Position numbers and translations under genes: made by a program | Assembly: GCF_029784135.1 (NCBI RefSeq) | Contig: NC_073745.1 | Span: 109,905,716 to 109,969,715, forward strand | DNA length: 64,000 bases | Reading direction: 5' to 3' | DNA from: Toxorhynchites rutilus septentrionalis | Lineage: Eukaryota; Arthropoda; Insecta; Diptera; Culicidae | Notes under the pieces: generated by a model | What the model saw: the letters and a program-made list of their open reading frames with translations, nothing else | Database searches by the model: none | Told to the model about the DNA's origin: nothing | Part shown: positions 32,453-41,329 of the stretch, one piece after another | Numbering within the stretch: position 1 is the stretch's first letter | Layout of the letters: each line of letters begins with the position of its first letter

Positions 32453-33192
32453 CGCAGCAAACAATCTTTGTGATTGTGGCGATGGCTACCACGACATCGA
32501 GCATGTTGTCTGGTCGTGTATCCGGTTCCTTGCTGCTCGCTCTCAGCTCTCTAGAGCACTGAGAGCAAAAGGCAGACAATCGGATATCCCCGTCCGGGAT
32601 ATCTTAGGTAGCCGGGATCCTGATCTTCTGCTTCATCTATACCTGTTCCTCAGAAACGCCGATGTCAACGTTTAATGATGTTTCCTTCGTTGTGTCCCCG
32701 TTTCATATCCCTCCTATCCGATCGATAAACTTTTACTTAGTCGTGGCAATACATACACACACTCTTTACAGATGCACGGGCCAAAGGTTGTGCAGTCCAC
32801 TGATCATTCAACAAGAGCCAAAGGTTGTACCGCTCATGACAACTCTACACGAACTGATGATTGCGCCGGCTAGTGACCATTCTATCCTGGATTCCTCGAG
32901 TCGAGAAAGACGCACCACGCTAGATATGGGATACAGACTAGGGAGCGTTGCTGATTAATGGTCAGCTGCATCCCAATAGGAAGTAGCCCGTGTCGGGCAC
33001 ACGTATAGAGCATCGAAGACTGCAACATACCAATTATGAGAACACTTGTAATACTAACCTCGAGCCAACCGCGAGTAATCGGTTACATATTACTAACATA
33101 GTTGTAAGACAAAAATTGTCAAAATATTGGACTCCCGGCCCCGTCAGGCTAACGCCACATGTGCCTTAATAAAAAATATATTTTGGGAAAAA
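32453..33192 (+). mobile_element. 5'-truncated I-clade LINE nested in mariner
   Basis: About 740 bases: the last 73 codons of an ORF2, a 3' UTR containing CTCGAGCCAACCGCGAGTAA, and an AATAAAAAATATA/A-rich tail ending at 33192, flanked by a perfect 12-base target duplication. It is related to, but clearly distinct from, the 24788 family: its 3' UTR includes TGGACTCCCGGCCCCGTCAG and CGCCACATGTGCCTTAATAA, absent there. It inserted after the mariner. Confidence 0.9.
32454..32675 (+). pseudogene. C-terminal fragment of LINE ORF2
   Basis: The open frame encodes the C-terminal zinc-like motif CDCGDGYHDIEHVVWSC, then FLAARSQLSRALRAKG, SDIPVRDILG and a final LYLFLRNADVNV before TAA. It corresponds to the last residues of ORF2 at 30237-30443 (CACGQGYHDIEHVVWSC and VPVRDVLARLDLD). 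The 5' truncation removed all catalytic domains; the fragment has no start of its own. Confidence 0.85.
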
Positions 33193-33204
33193 AAGGACTA
33201 TATT
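33193..33204 (+). repeat. 3' target-site duplication of nested LINE
   Basis: AAGGACTATATT after the A-rich tail, identical to 32441-32452. Confidence 0.85.
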
Positions 33205-33486
33205 ATAGCGCCATATTATAAAATACCTTTCCAACAAGCTATAGTATGACTCGATACAATGAATACAACTAGAACTACGCGCTTACAACACCTCGCGGAA
33301 ATACCGCAGGACTTTTATGACAGCCTAATATAAAAGGTAATAGATAGATTTAATTGCTTTCACGTATTTGTTGACAGTCATCGCGAATTTATTGATTTAT
33401 TTACTTTGGATTATATAAGCTGTATACTAAAAAGTTCATTCGATTGAAGATCAATTAACGAAAAGTTCTGGGATTAAACACATGAA

Positions 33487-33610
33487 CGTCCGCTCTCAGC
33501 TTTCCAGGGCATTGAGGGTACAAACCAAACAATTAGATATCCAATTCCGAGATACCTAAGGTAGTCGTGACCCTGATCTTCTGCTTCATATGCTTCATCA
33601 ACACGCATCG
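33487..33610 (+). pseudogene. Decayed C-terminal LINE ORF2 fragment
   Basis: Reading gives RSQLSRALRV, then QLDIQFRDT, a stop, and GSRDPDLLLHML. This parallels RSQLSRALRAKG, DIPVRDIL and GSRDPDLLLHLY in the nested LINE at 32454-32675. It lies just outside the mariner and is more diverged, so it is a separate, older copy of the same kind. No tail or target duplication is visible. Confidence 0.75.
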
Positions 33611-33619
33611 TGATGGGAG

Positions 33620-35580
33620 CATCAGTACATCTATTAATTTGCCTTTTTTATATTTTGTTTTGTATCGCCGACATCTGAGACCACAACTTTGCAGAAGAAA
33701 GTATGGGGTTATCTGTCGTATGTTGTTTTTTATGTTCCGTCGAATATTATCTTTTTGCTTCAAAGGGATTGAAATAAAAATGTGTTTTGCCCTATTCGTG
33801 TGAATGGCTCTGTTTTACCCCAAGTTTGGAATGTTCGAAATTTACACTGTCGTTCGGAGGTCAATTATTCGATTTCAACTTCAACTAAATTCATTTAAAA
33901 TTTTCTTAACGTTTCAGAAAAAATTCGCCAGTTCAGTTTGGATAAAAAAGATTGTTTAAGTATGGATTAGATCAGGTATTTTTTCAACAAAAATTCAATC
34001 GAAATTAACAAAAAATAATCAGTTTGAGAAATCTCTTAATAAATTTTAAAAAATCCAAGTTTCAACAAACAAAATCCGATGGTTGGTTCCATAAAGTTGA
34101 CTGGCATTTCTGCGCCGCATAAACTCAACCGAAACAAAAATAAACTAAATTCCCGTTTTGTCGCTCTCCGCTAGATCTAAAAATATGGCAATATGTAGGG
34201 TTCTCGTGCGAGAGCGAGCTCACCGAGAACGAGAGCGCAAATCCTTGGCGAGCATAGCTTCGGAAGTAGCCGCCGTCGTCGTCATCATCATCGTGCGGCC
34301 GCTCGGTTAGCATTGGTGAGTACACGCAGCAGCATGTGCATCATCTTTGAGTGCAAATGCAAACCAAAGTGAATGGAAGAACAAGTGAGAGAGGATGCAG
34401 TGCGGGGGAGAGATGCCCGAAGATGCCGTTTTAGGTACACACAAACCTACACCACAGGTAGAGAAAAGTGTCTGCTTTATGTACATTGCGAGCTACACAT
34501 TACGGTTCTGGGTTAATGGACGCAGCAAGTATTGAGTTTCGATTTTGGATTGTTTACCACAGGATATGTGAGTAGAAGAAGTACGTAACGCTCGCGGAGG
34601 GAATTTGTTACGCAAGCGAAACACGGGCATTTCACACCGGAGATGAGTGAGGTGAAATAGTGCGGTAAGAATGACATTTAGATAATTGGATTATCTCATT
34701 TCGATTCGCATGCGTGAGGTTGATCACGTTTAGCGGTTAGGATGCATTGCTAGGCGACAAATAGTTGTTTTTCATAAATAACGGAGGAATGCAGGGGGCA
34801 CGCTCGGTTCACATTAATTTCTTGGAAACCAGCTAGAATATAAATACTTATGGGTAATTCTAACATTCAATGACTGTATCCTGCTATGCAAGTTTGGCAA
34901 TTTTAAAATGGGTCGTAAAATAATCGAAGCATTTTCAATGTAACTAAAAGTAAGTCGCCATGGCTGCTCACGTATGATTTATTCCAACTTTGACCGATCT
35001 ACGTTTGCCAACCACCGTAGAATTATTAGACAGCGATCTCAAACGAAGCGGTGGTGTGTGAATGAAATGGTCACTTTTGCATGTAAAGGATAGATAAGAC
35101 GATTTCCATCCCGCCTGCCCAGAAGCAAAAGCTGAATGAAGTCCAAGAGGAACACGATAAGCAGCACACGGGAAAAGAGAATCAATGCTGCAGAAACGAA
35201 GCAGCAACACAAAGTATCACTTATTCTATATGTCTGGTGCGCTTGTTCCTCTCTCCTGGTGCAGACAGTCACAGGTATCCTATTGAGGTGGTTCTAAATG
35301 GTGTCCGTGTTTTTCTCCCCCCGACGAGGAAGCATGTTTTCTCGTTGAAAAAGGACACGAGGAAGCGAGGCCGACCTTCAGCAGGACCTTTTTAAATATT
35401 CCTAGGATAGTGAATGTAGCAAAGCAGGGAAAGAATTTATGACTTCCTCGAAGTTGGCTAAGAGGTTTACTCCGATAAGACACCTCAGCAAAGTGTAACA
35501 AACGCCCGTCTAATTGCATTTGCTTTTTTTGATTTATTTAATTTATGACACCTGTAAAAGCGCTTTCCGCTTGCCTGAGA
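33620..35580. other. No recognised gene; GC-richer region with promoter-like composition
   Basis: From about 34110 to 35520 the sequence is GC-richer. Around 34205-34240 GAGAGCGAG/GAACGAGAGCG words cluster, followed by GTCGTCGTCATCATCATC and, at about 34316, TTGGTGAGTAC, which has the shape of a splice donor. This could be an untranslated first exon with GAGA-type promoter elements, which is speculative. Open frames are short and overlap on both strands. Confidence 0.25.
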
Positions 35581-35599
35581 TATGCGATGACTGACTTTT

Positions 35600-35720
35600 A
35601 ACACATAGAAATAAAGATGGGCAAAACAGCGTAACAGCCTCACAATCCGGCCGCCTGGGTTCAATCCCAGCTGGCGGCGTCGTATACAGACGTAAAATGA
35701 GCGAAGGCAAAAAAAAAATT
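35600..35720 (+). repeat. tRNA-derived SINE or tRNA pseudogene fragment
   Basis: Contains a B-box-like GGGTTCAATCCC with a short paired arm on each side (CCTGGGTTCAATCCCAG) and upstream GCGTAACAGCCTCACAATCC that could be the D/anticodon part. An A-run follows at 35709-35717. The acceptor stem does not pair, so it is not a functional tRNA gene. Confidence 0.45.
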
Positions 35721-35767
35721 CGAGCATCATCGAAAATTCAAATTGCTTTTTCTTAACTCTGAGTGTT

Positions 35768-36002
35768 TCTGGAGGTCTTCATATCCACATTGGCTTCGAG
35801 TTCGCTTACCAAGCGATCGATCGTGAGTTCAAGACTCAGGGCTTTCAATTGATCATCTTTGTGTTGTTATAGAATAACAACGTTTACGCAACAGACATCA
35901 GCGATGGAGATTGATTTACGGTCAGAGTCCTGGCTTCATTTCATCCATATGCTAGTTTTGCTTACAAAAAGGGAAACACCGGGCTGTTGTGCTATTAATA
36001 AC
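35768..36002 (+). mobile_element. tRNA-derived SINE, Feilai-like (copy 2, 3'-truncated)
   Basis: GGTCTTCATATCCACATTGG, TTCGCTTACCAAGCGATCGA, GAGTTCAAGACTCAGGGC (matches a B box) and AGCGATGGAGATTGATTTAC lead into AAACACCGGGCTGTTGTGCT. The order equals the 5' and middle parts of 44465-44866. The 3' third, present at 17935 and 44465, is absent here. Confidence 0.7.
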
Positions 36003-36354
36003 ACTGATGGATGCAAAAAAAATCACCCCCATTTGAGTTCAAATATTGAAAGTTTTTTCAAACTTTTCGTTATTGCAGTCAATTCTACGTAAAAGTAGGT
36101 AATTAGTAGACCATTTTGCAATTTCAATATCGTTGATTTATTTTTAGAGCAACAAAAAAAAAAAATACTTTTGTTCCTAAATGGTTACTTTTAGGTTATG
36201 ACATAAAAAAAATCCACTTGTATAAATTGGTTTTACCGTGTTTTCTTTATCGATGCACCCTTCGGTTTTGATAGCTGGTTGTTTACATCTGACAAAAAAC
36301 ATAATTTTCGTATCCGTTTTGTAAATTTTTCGTGCGTATTGATGTGTTTTTGAA

Positions 36355-36570
36355 GAAAGGTTGGATCTGCACCTATCCGATCGCACCATTCGACGATGCT
36401 TGGTGGAACGGGAACTTAAGAGCTACTTCGCCAAAAATCGACCGATGATCAGCAACACAAACAAAAAAAACACTTCAGTTTGCGAGGGTCTTTGTCAACC
36501 AGCCGCAGGAGTTCTGGAAACGCGTTATTTGGTCGGACAAGTCCAAGTTCTAGCTGTTACAAACAAGCAA
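36355..36570 (+). pseudogene. Tc1-like transposase fragment
   Basis: The reading LDLHLSDRTIRRCLVERELK, then SYFAKNRPMIS, then NTNKKN corresponds to the DNA-binding/linker part of Tc1-type transposases (SxRTIRRRLxExGLxSxxAxxKP). A frameshift follows, after which QPAGVLETRYLVGQV-type wording in one frame hides FWKRVIWSDKSKF in another (normally FWKxVIWSDESKF). Here Glu is Lys next to the catalytic Asp. Sequence similarity ends near 36560. No terminal repeats seen. Confidence 0.7.
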
Positions 36571-37358
36571 AACTATTTTGCTGCGTTGAAAAAGGCATAC
36601 AAAAGGAATACACTTACGCCTAAATGGCTACCGTTACTTTTTATAGCACCCATGAACATGAAACGTGTAAAAAACGCTGATAGTTTAGGATAAGTTTTCT
36701 AAATTGTCCTGTTTCGAGACTAGAGGTGAATGGACTGAAAAAGATCAAATTAAGAAAAAGAAAAAAATTATAGGAGGTTGTGTCCAAGACACGACCGCAT
36801 TGTTGACGTAGAACTACGCTGTAGTTTAATTCAAGCCGCTTGTTTATAACTGCGGATATTATTTTATAATACTACGAAAATTTTGAAATAACCATTCTAC
36901 CAGTTTGGTCGCTCTGAAATGTTTTTTTTTATTGTAAAATCATTTGATGATAATTGTTTGATGATTCATTCTTGTGCTTGCTGAACAATACATGCTCGAG
37001 ATAATACTACTAAATTACTAAATAAACGAAACAAACTCTATCCGTTAATCTCAACAACCTCGAAAAGAGTAGCACAACTTCATTATAATCAAGATTAGCG
37101 CAAATGCAATCCTAGTTGAAAGCAGTTTTGCGACTGGCTCGCGAGCCCAAATAAATTAATAACTGAATATAATTTAATGAATAATTTGGTATTCCCCAAA
37201 TAATTTTTTTGCTGCACAACCTTAACACCTGCTTCACCATAGCGTCAGTTCAATGCATTGATGACAGAATACAAACGATGTTAACTGCTGAGAAAAAGGC
37301 TGAATATTTGCCTCAGCAGAGATTCATTACCAATACCCAAGCGTAAATATTTCCCTCC
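36571..37358. other. No gene seen
   Basis: AT-rich DNA. Around 36775-36830, GACACGACCGCATTG and GACGTAGAACTACG resemble 10998-11035 and the GACGTAGTTCTACGTC palindrome at 24730, so a MITE edge is likely. Confidence 0.4.
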
Positions 37359-37534
37359 CGCTATCTCCCCTCCTTGTTTATATTTATCACTACGACTGCA
37401 TAACTTGCAACACCAAACAATCGTCAATCATAGCATAAAAAAATATCGCTATCTCCCCTCCTTGTTTATATTTATCACTACGACTGCATAATTTGCAACA
37501 CCAAACAATCGTCAATCATAGCATAAAAAATAGG
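37359..37534 (+). repeat. Tandem duplication, 88-bp unit x2
   Basis: 37359-37446 and 37447-37534 are almost identical. Both start CGCTATCTCCCCTCCTTG and end ATCATAGCATAAAAAA. One substitution (AACTTGC/AATTTGC) and a base or two at the A-run differ. This is a recent local duplication. Confidence 0.9.
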
Positions 37535-37929
37535 CGATTGTTGCATCGTTACAGGGCCAATGCATCATTACACGCACGTATGCATACAAATATCCATATA
37601 TCGATGGCTTGAAGCAACTAATTATACACACACTTATCTCCGTTTGCGCTCCTCTCAACAGAAGCCTTTTCTGTTAATATTGCCAGTCTAGATTGGCTTA
37701 GCTGTCATCCTTTGTGGAGAGAGTTTTCCTACCGTCATGCGGAACCAAATCACTGACAAAATTCCAGAACATTTATTTTCTTGGTGAGCTGATGATAGCC
37801 TAGCTTAATGATTCCCCACACAATTGTGTAGCTCAGAACCTTAATGCAATGGCGTCAGTTTGATGCAATGATTGTAATGCCAGATACATCGAACGATACT
37901 GAAAGTTTGCCTTCCTTCCTTGCTTGAGA

Positions 37930-38210
37930 CTCCAAACATCTTCAGTTCATTCGTCTCTAATCTTCAAAGAGGCCCTTGGAAAACTTTACTTTATCCATAA
38001 TATTACTCCTCCTACGCATTGTCTTGAGAAAGGCATTCGATCCCTCGCCGTTCAGCTCGCCCAGCAACGATGATGTTCAGTCCATTTCCTCCCGAAGAAT
38101 GAAAGTTTGCCTCAGCGTGATCCACTGTTTATACTTAAGGCAAAAATTCCCCTTCGTTCTTCTTCTTTTCCTTTGTTCATGGAGACGTTACATCTTATGA
38201 TTTTCCCGGA
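37930..38210 (+). repeat. Dispersed repeat, copy of 24295-24425
   Basis: Shares CAGTTCATTCG, GTTTGCCTCAGCG, GATCCACTGTTTATACT and TTCTTCTTCTTTTCCTTTGT with the 24.3-kb copy, with roughly 130 extra bases between the first two blocks. A stray GTTTGCCTCAGC-like word also lies near 37310. Confidence 0.55.
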
Positions 38211-38216
38211 TTTTCG

Positions 38217-38320
38217 TCCCACCTAGAGATATTGGGTGTAGGGGGTACGAAAATGTCCACGCTTGTCCACGGTGAGGGAGGAGGGGGTTTAGATAATGTC
38301 CACGTGGACAAATAAAATAA
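38217..38320 (+). repeat. GTCCACGTGGAC-motif repeat (copy 1)
   Basis: Order: GGGTGTAGGGGGTACGAAAA, TGTCCACGCTTGTCCACGG, a purine run (TGAGGGAGGAGGGGG), and TGTCCACGTGGACA. The 39434-39562 copy has the same blocks in the same orientation. GTCCACGTGGAC is a perfect palindrome. Probably the terminal part of a DNA transposon or LINE family I cannot name. Confidence 0.6.
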
Positions 38321-39433
38321 ATATTTCTGGAAATACAATATAATCCAAAAGGAATGAAATCTGCTCTGCATTTTCATCGCAAGATTGACCGCTACTTACG
38401 TGTACTCCGTAAAAAGTAATAATATTTCTTTAACAATAAATTATTACTACTAGCCTAACTATGGTAACTAGTTCTGATATCTAGCAACGTGCCTGGTTTT
38501 TTGGGCGCGAAAAAATTAAAAACTGTTCATTTTGTAGTCATTTTCGTGTTAACAACTCCTAATTTAGAGCAGCAAGAGCAAAAACAGTCTATTTGTTGAA
38601 GTTTTCAATACGTATGAACTGTTTAGGACCTGCTGAGTCTAACATCGAAAATTCAAATATAAGAAAAACATTTTTACCATCAAGTGTTTACCGCTAGACG
38701 GGCAGGTGGCAACTATATTGCCACCAATTTTTTCAATGTTTTTAGTTGTTTTGTTTATTGAAAAAAATCTTTTGTGTATTTCAGCATGTGAACATGTTGC
38801 TGTACTGTAGATTGCGTTGATTACATGCCTAGTTCTCACAGTCCGTTAGATGGTTATAACCGGCACGAATTCGGGAATAACCTAAAATTTTCCAAGACAT
38901 ATGAGGTTTAACAGAACGATTATTGGTACATGAAGCCAGCGATCACGATGCAGATTCATTGTTCATTTGAGCCGCCATTTGTGTGTTAAACAAACCAACA
39001 CTACATAATTCAACACGACATTGTTATAACTTGAATAGCATGACCGATATCGATTTTTTTTCACTGCTGCTTTGTTTCGTGATTCCAATAACCATTTTGT
39101 AATGAAGCCCTAGATTTCATTGTCTGATTGACCAACTTACGTCGGTTAATAATTGAGTATGATAATAAAGAATTCCCGAGAATAGATTCACATGTAAATT
39201 TTTTATGTGGATTTTTGCGGTGAAAACAATATAAGTGGAATTTGGAAGAAACTAAAAAGCGATACAAATCACTTTCCGGGTAATGTTGGAAAGCGAATAA
39301 ATGAATTTAAAACAAACCGTTATTATCAATTAAGCTAACATGTTTATCCATAGAACTATAAAATAGAAAATAGAAGCAATCCCAAAATGAAATTTAAGCA
39401 AAGTTCAATTTTATTTTGATCTTTTTAGAAACA
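38321..39433. other. No gene seen
   Basis: AT-rich noncoding interval between the two GTCCAC-motif repeats; it may be the interior of one element bounded by them. Frames are under 70 codons. Confidence 0.4.
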
Positions 39434-39572
39434 ATTGGTGTAATGTTCACGTGGACAATAGGGGGAGGGGTATAGGAAAAGTCCACGTTTGTCCACGGCG
39501 GGGGAGGGGCGTGTTCAAAAACATGATTTTTCTGTCCACGTGGTATGTGGACAGCCCCTTAGATTCTTGGCA
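39434..39572 (+). repeat. GTCCACGTGGAC-motif repeat (copy 2)
   Basis: Begins TTCACGTGGACAA, continues GTCCACGTTTGTCCACGG and CGGGGGAGGGGCG, and ends GTCCACGTGGTATGTGGACA with GCCCCTTAGA. It directly abuts the broken DUF4817-type transposase, whose reading frame runs on into the repeat. That shows a fusion at about 39572-39580. Confidence 0.65.
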
Positions 39573-40419
39573 GAACGGCCAATTGGCATCACCAAAACGC
39601 GAAATTATGCGTCCCTCAAATTTCGTTCGCAATATGGCCATGTTCGGTCGTGTTGTGTGGCACGTGGCGCCGTCCTGCTGAAACCACATGTCATCCGTAT
39701 CCATATCTTCAATTTGTGGCAAAAACAAAATCGGTTAACATGCGGCCATAGCGCTCACCATTCACAGTTACCGTCTCATTTTCAAAGAAATACGGCCCGA
39801 TGACACCACCAGACCATAATGCGCACCAAACAGTGACTTTTGGCGGATGCAATAGCCTCTCAACAATCACGTGTGGATTTTCTGAGCCCCATATACGGAA
39901 ATTTTGGGTGTTCACATAGCCACCGAGCTCGAAATGTGCCTCATCGATGAAGAAAATTTGATGCGAAAATTCAGCATTTTGCTGCTGTTGTTCGTTCACC
40001 CAATCGACGTATGCCCGATGTATTCCATGGTCACCACGCTCTAATTTTTGTACCAGTTGGACTTTATATGGATGTAGGTGCAAGTCCAAATGCAAAATTC
40101 GCCACAATGATGTGTTTGACAAGCCCAATTGCTGAGCACGCCGTGGAATCGAAACATTCGGGTCATCCTCCACACTGGCAGCAACAGCAGCAATATTTTC
40201 GGCCGAACGCACATTACGATGATGCACAGGTTTCACAACATCCGCTACGGATCCAGTTTGTTCAAATTTACGCACTACATTAGCGATTGTGTGCTCTATA
40301 GGCCGTTCATGACGACCAAAATCCGTCCGTAATGCTCGAAAAACATTTGCCGGTTTTTCATCATTTTTATAGTATAATTTAACAAAATTAACACGTTGTG
40401 CGATGCTAAAACGATCCAT
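39573..40419 (-). pseudogene. DUF4817-type transposase, frameshifted and C-terminally truncated
   Basis: The first frame gives 236 residues starting MDRFSIAQRVNFVKLYYKN, a helix-turn-helix region typical of the DUF4817 family found in many insect transposons. It continues with a second DNA-binding part (VSIPRRAQQLGLS, SLWRILH), the first catalytic region (FFIDEAHFELGG), and VTVWCALWSGGVIGPYFF. A frameshift near 39715-39728 moves to a second frame with MWFQQDGATCHT, the second catalytic Asp. After GDANWP the expected PRSCDLTPLDFFLW segment is absent. Two of three catalytic acidic residues remain. It cannot be functional. Confidence 0.8.
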
Positions 40420-40532
40420 ATTGTAAAATGGCAGACATTCAACTAACGATATGACGCTTTGGTTGACAGCTATGTCAAACGGTTGTCAGCGCAGGGCTGT
40501 ATACTTTCGGAAGCCCGAAATGGAAAACCCTG
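39573..40532 (-). mobile_element. IS630/Tc1/mariner-type transposon with DUF4817-like transposase, 3' part lost
   Basis: The 5' terminus is preserved. Reading inward on the minus strand from 40532, it starts CAGGGTTTTCCATTTCGGGC next to a TA at 40533-40534, as expected for a TA-inserting element. The transposase starts at 40419. The other end is gone: similarity stops near 39573 where the GTCCAC-motif repeat begins, so the third catalytic region and the second terminal repeat are missing. Confidence 0.75.
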
Positions 40533-40534
40533 TA

Positions 40535-41095
40535 CATGGGAGAGAGAAAGAGAGGAACGAATTCATGTTGGGGGAAATCACTTCAAAATGCAATGAGGAC
40601 AATTTGACTGGGAAGAATAAAATGATATAGTCGAGTCGGTAGAGGGAGATAGCGACTGAACGCCCAACTGACTGTTCAGTCGTTTTGGCGGAGAAACTGC
40701 GTAAAGAAGCCAAAAGTCATTACTAACTGACTATGGATATAGTCAGTCAGTTAGTCAGCTGACTATCCTCAGTTGACTATGACTATGCAGAGACCTGGTG
40801 TTAAGTTCGTCTTCAAACTTTTATTTCTGATCCAACCCATGTGCCAAAATAAAAATGCTCTATTTGTATTGCTAATTTATCATAGAAAGACTTTCACCCA
40901 AAACATTTTTTTTATTCTTTATTTTTAAGACTTTCAGCCTCCTGGGCTGGTTCGTCTCAGGCACCCAAAACATTGTCAAGAATTGTCAATTCAAAAAAGA
41001 CGCTGTTTGATGTGGTTTATGGATTTCATTATGGGTCGATGATGTCGGACATTACTTGTCCTAATTATTGGATCTGATCGATATGCCGTTTTTGA
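40535..41095. other. No gene seen
   Basis: Noncoding DNA with a short run of CAGTTAGT/GACTAT words near 40720-40785 forming simple local repeats and dyads (CAGTCAGTTAGTCAGCTGAC). Confidence 0.4.
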
Positions 41096-41099
41096 TATG

Positions 41100-41320
41100 T
41101 AGGGTTTACGTGAAATACGGGTTTTCGGCTATACGGATAAACCGGCAACGATTGAGACCATTGAAGACAGCATTACAAGCTTGATTGTTGATATATTAGA
41201 TAAAATGGACTATTTACATGGACCGATTCAAGCGTAATTGTGGCCAGTATCTGCCTAAAATTATTTTGAAAACAACAATTATCAGTTCTAATAAAAAAGC
41301 TCTATGTTTTAAAAACTATC
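41100..41320 (+). pseudogene. C-terminal fragment of a DUF4817-type transposase
   Basis: The reading VFGYTDKPATIETIEDSITS, LIVDILDKM and then, in another frame, MDRFKRNCGQYLPKIILKT corresponds to the usual C-terminus (DKPxTIExLExNIxxxIxDI, then RMxxLKRSRGxHLPEIIFK). It is on the plus strand, opposite to the copy at 39573-40532, so it is either a different copy or the lost end moved by inversion. A frameshift and stops make it inactive. Confidence 0.55.
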
Positions 41321-41329
41321 CTTGTTTAA

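Larger units (their letters stand above)
31378..33328 (-). mobile_element. mariner element with both terminal repeats, carrying a nested LINE
   Basis: The left end (TTAGGCTGTCAAAAAAGTCC then TGCGGTATTT) and the right end, its near-exact reverse complement at about 33299-33328, differ at about one base in 30. TA dinucleotides at 31376-31377 and 33329-33330 are the expected target duplication. Without the nested 740-base LINE and its 12-base duplication the element would be about 1.2 kb, normal for mariner. The transposase, on the minus strand, is damaged, so the element is non-autonomous but could still be mobilised in trans if a matching transposase exists. Confidence 0.9.
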
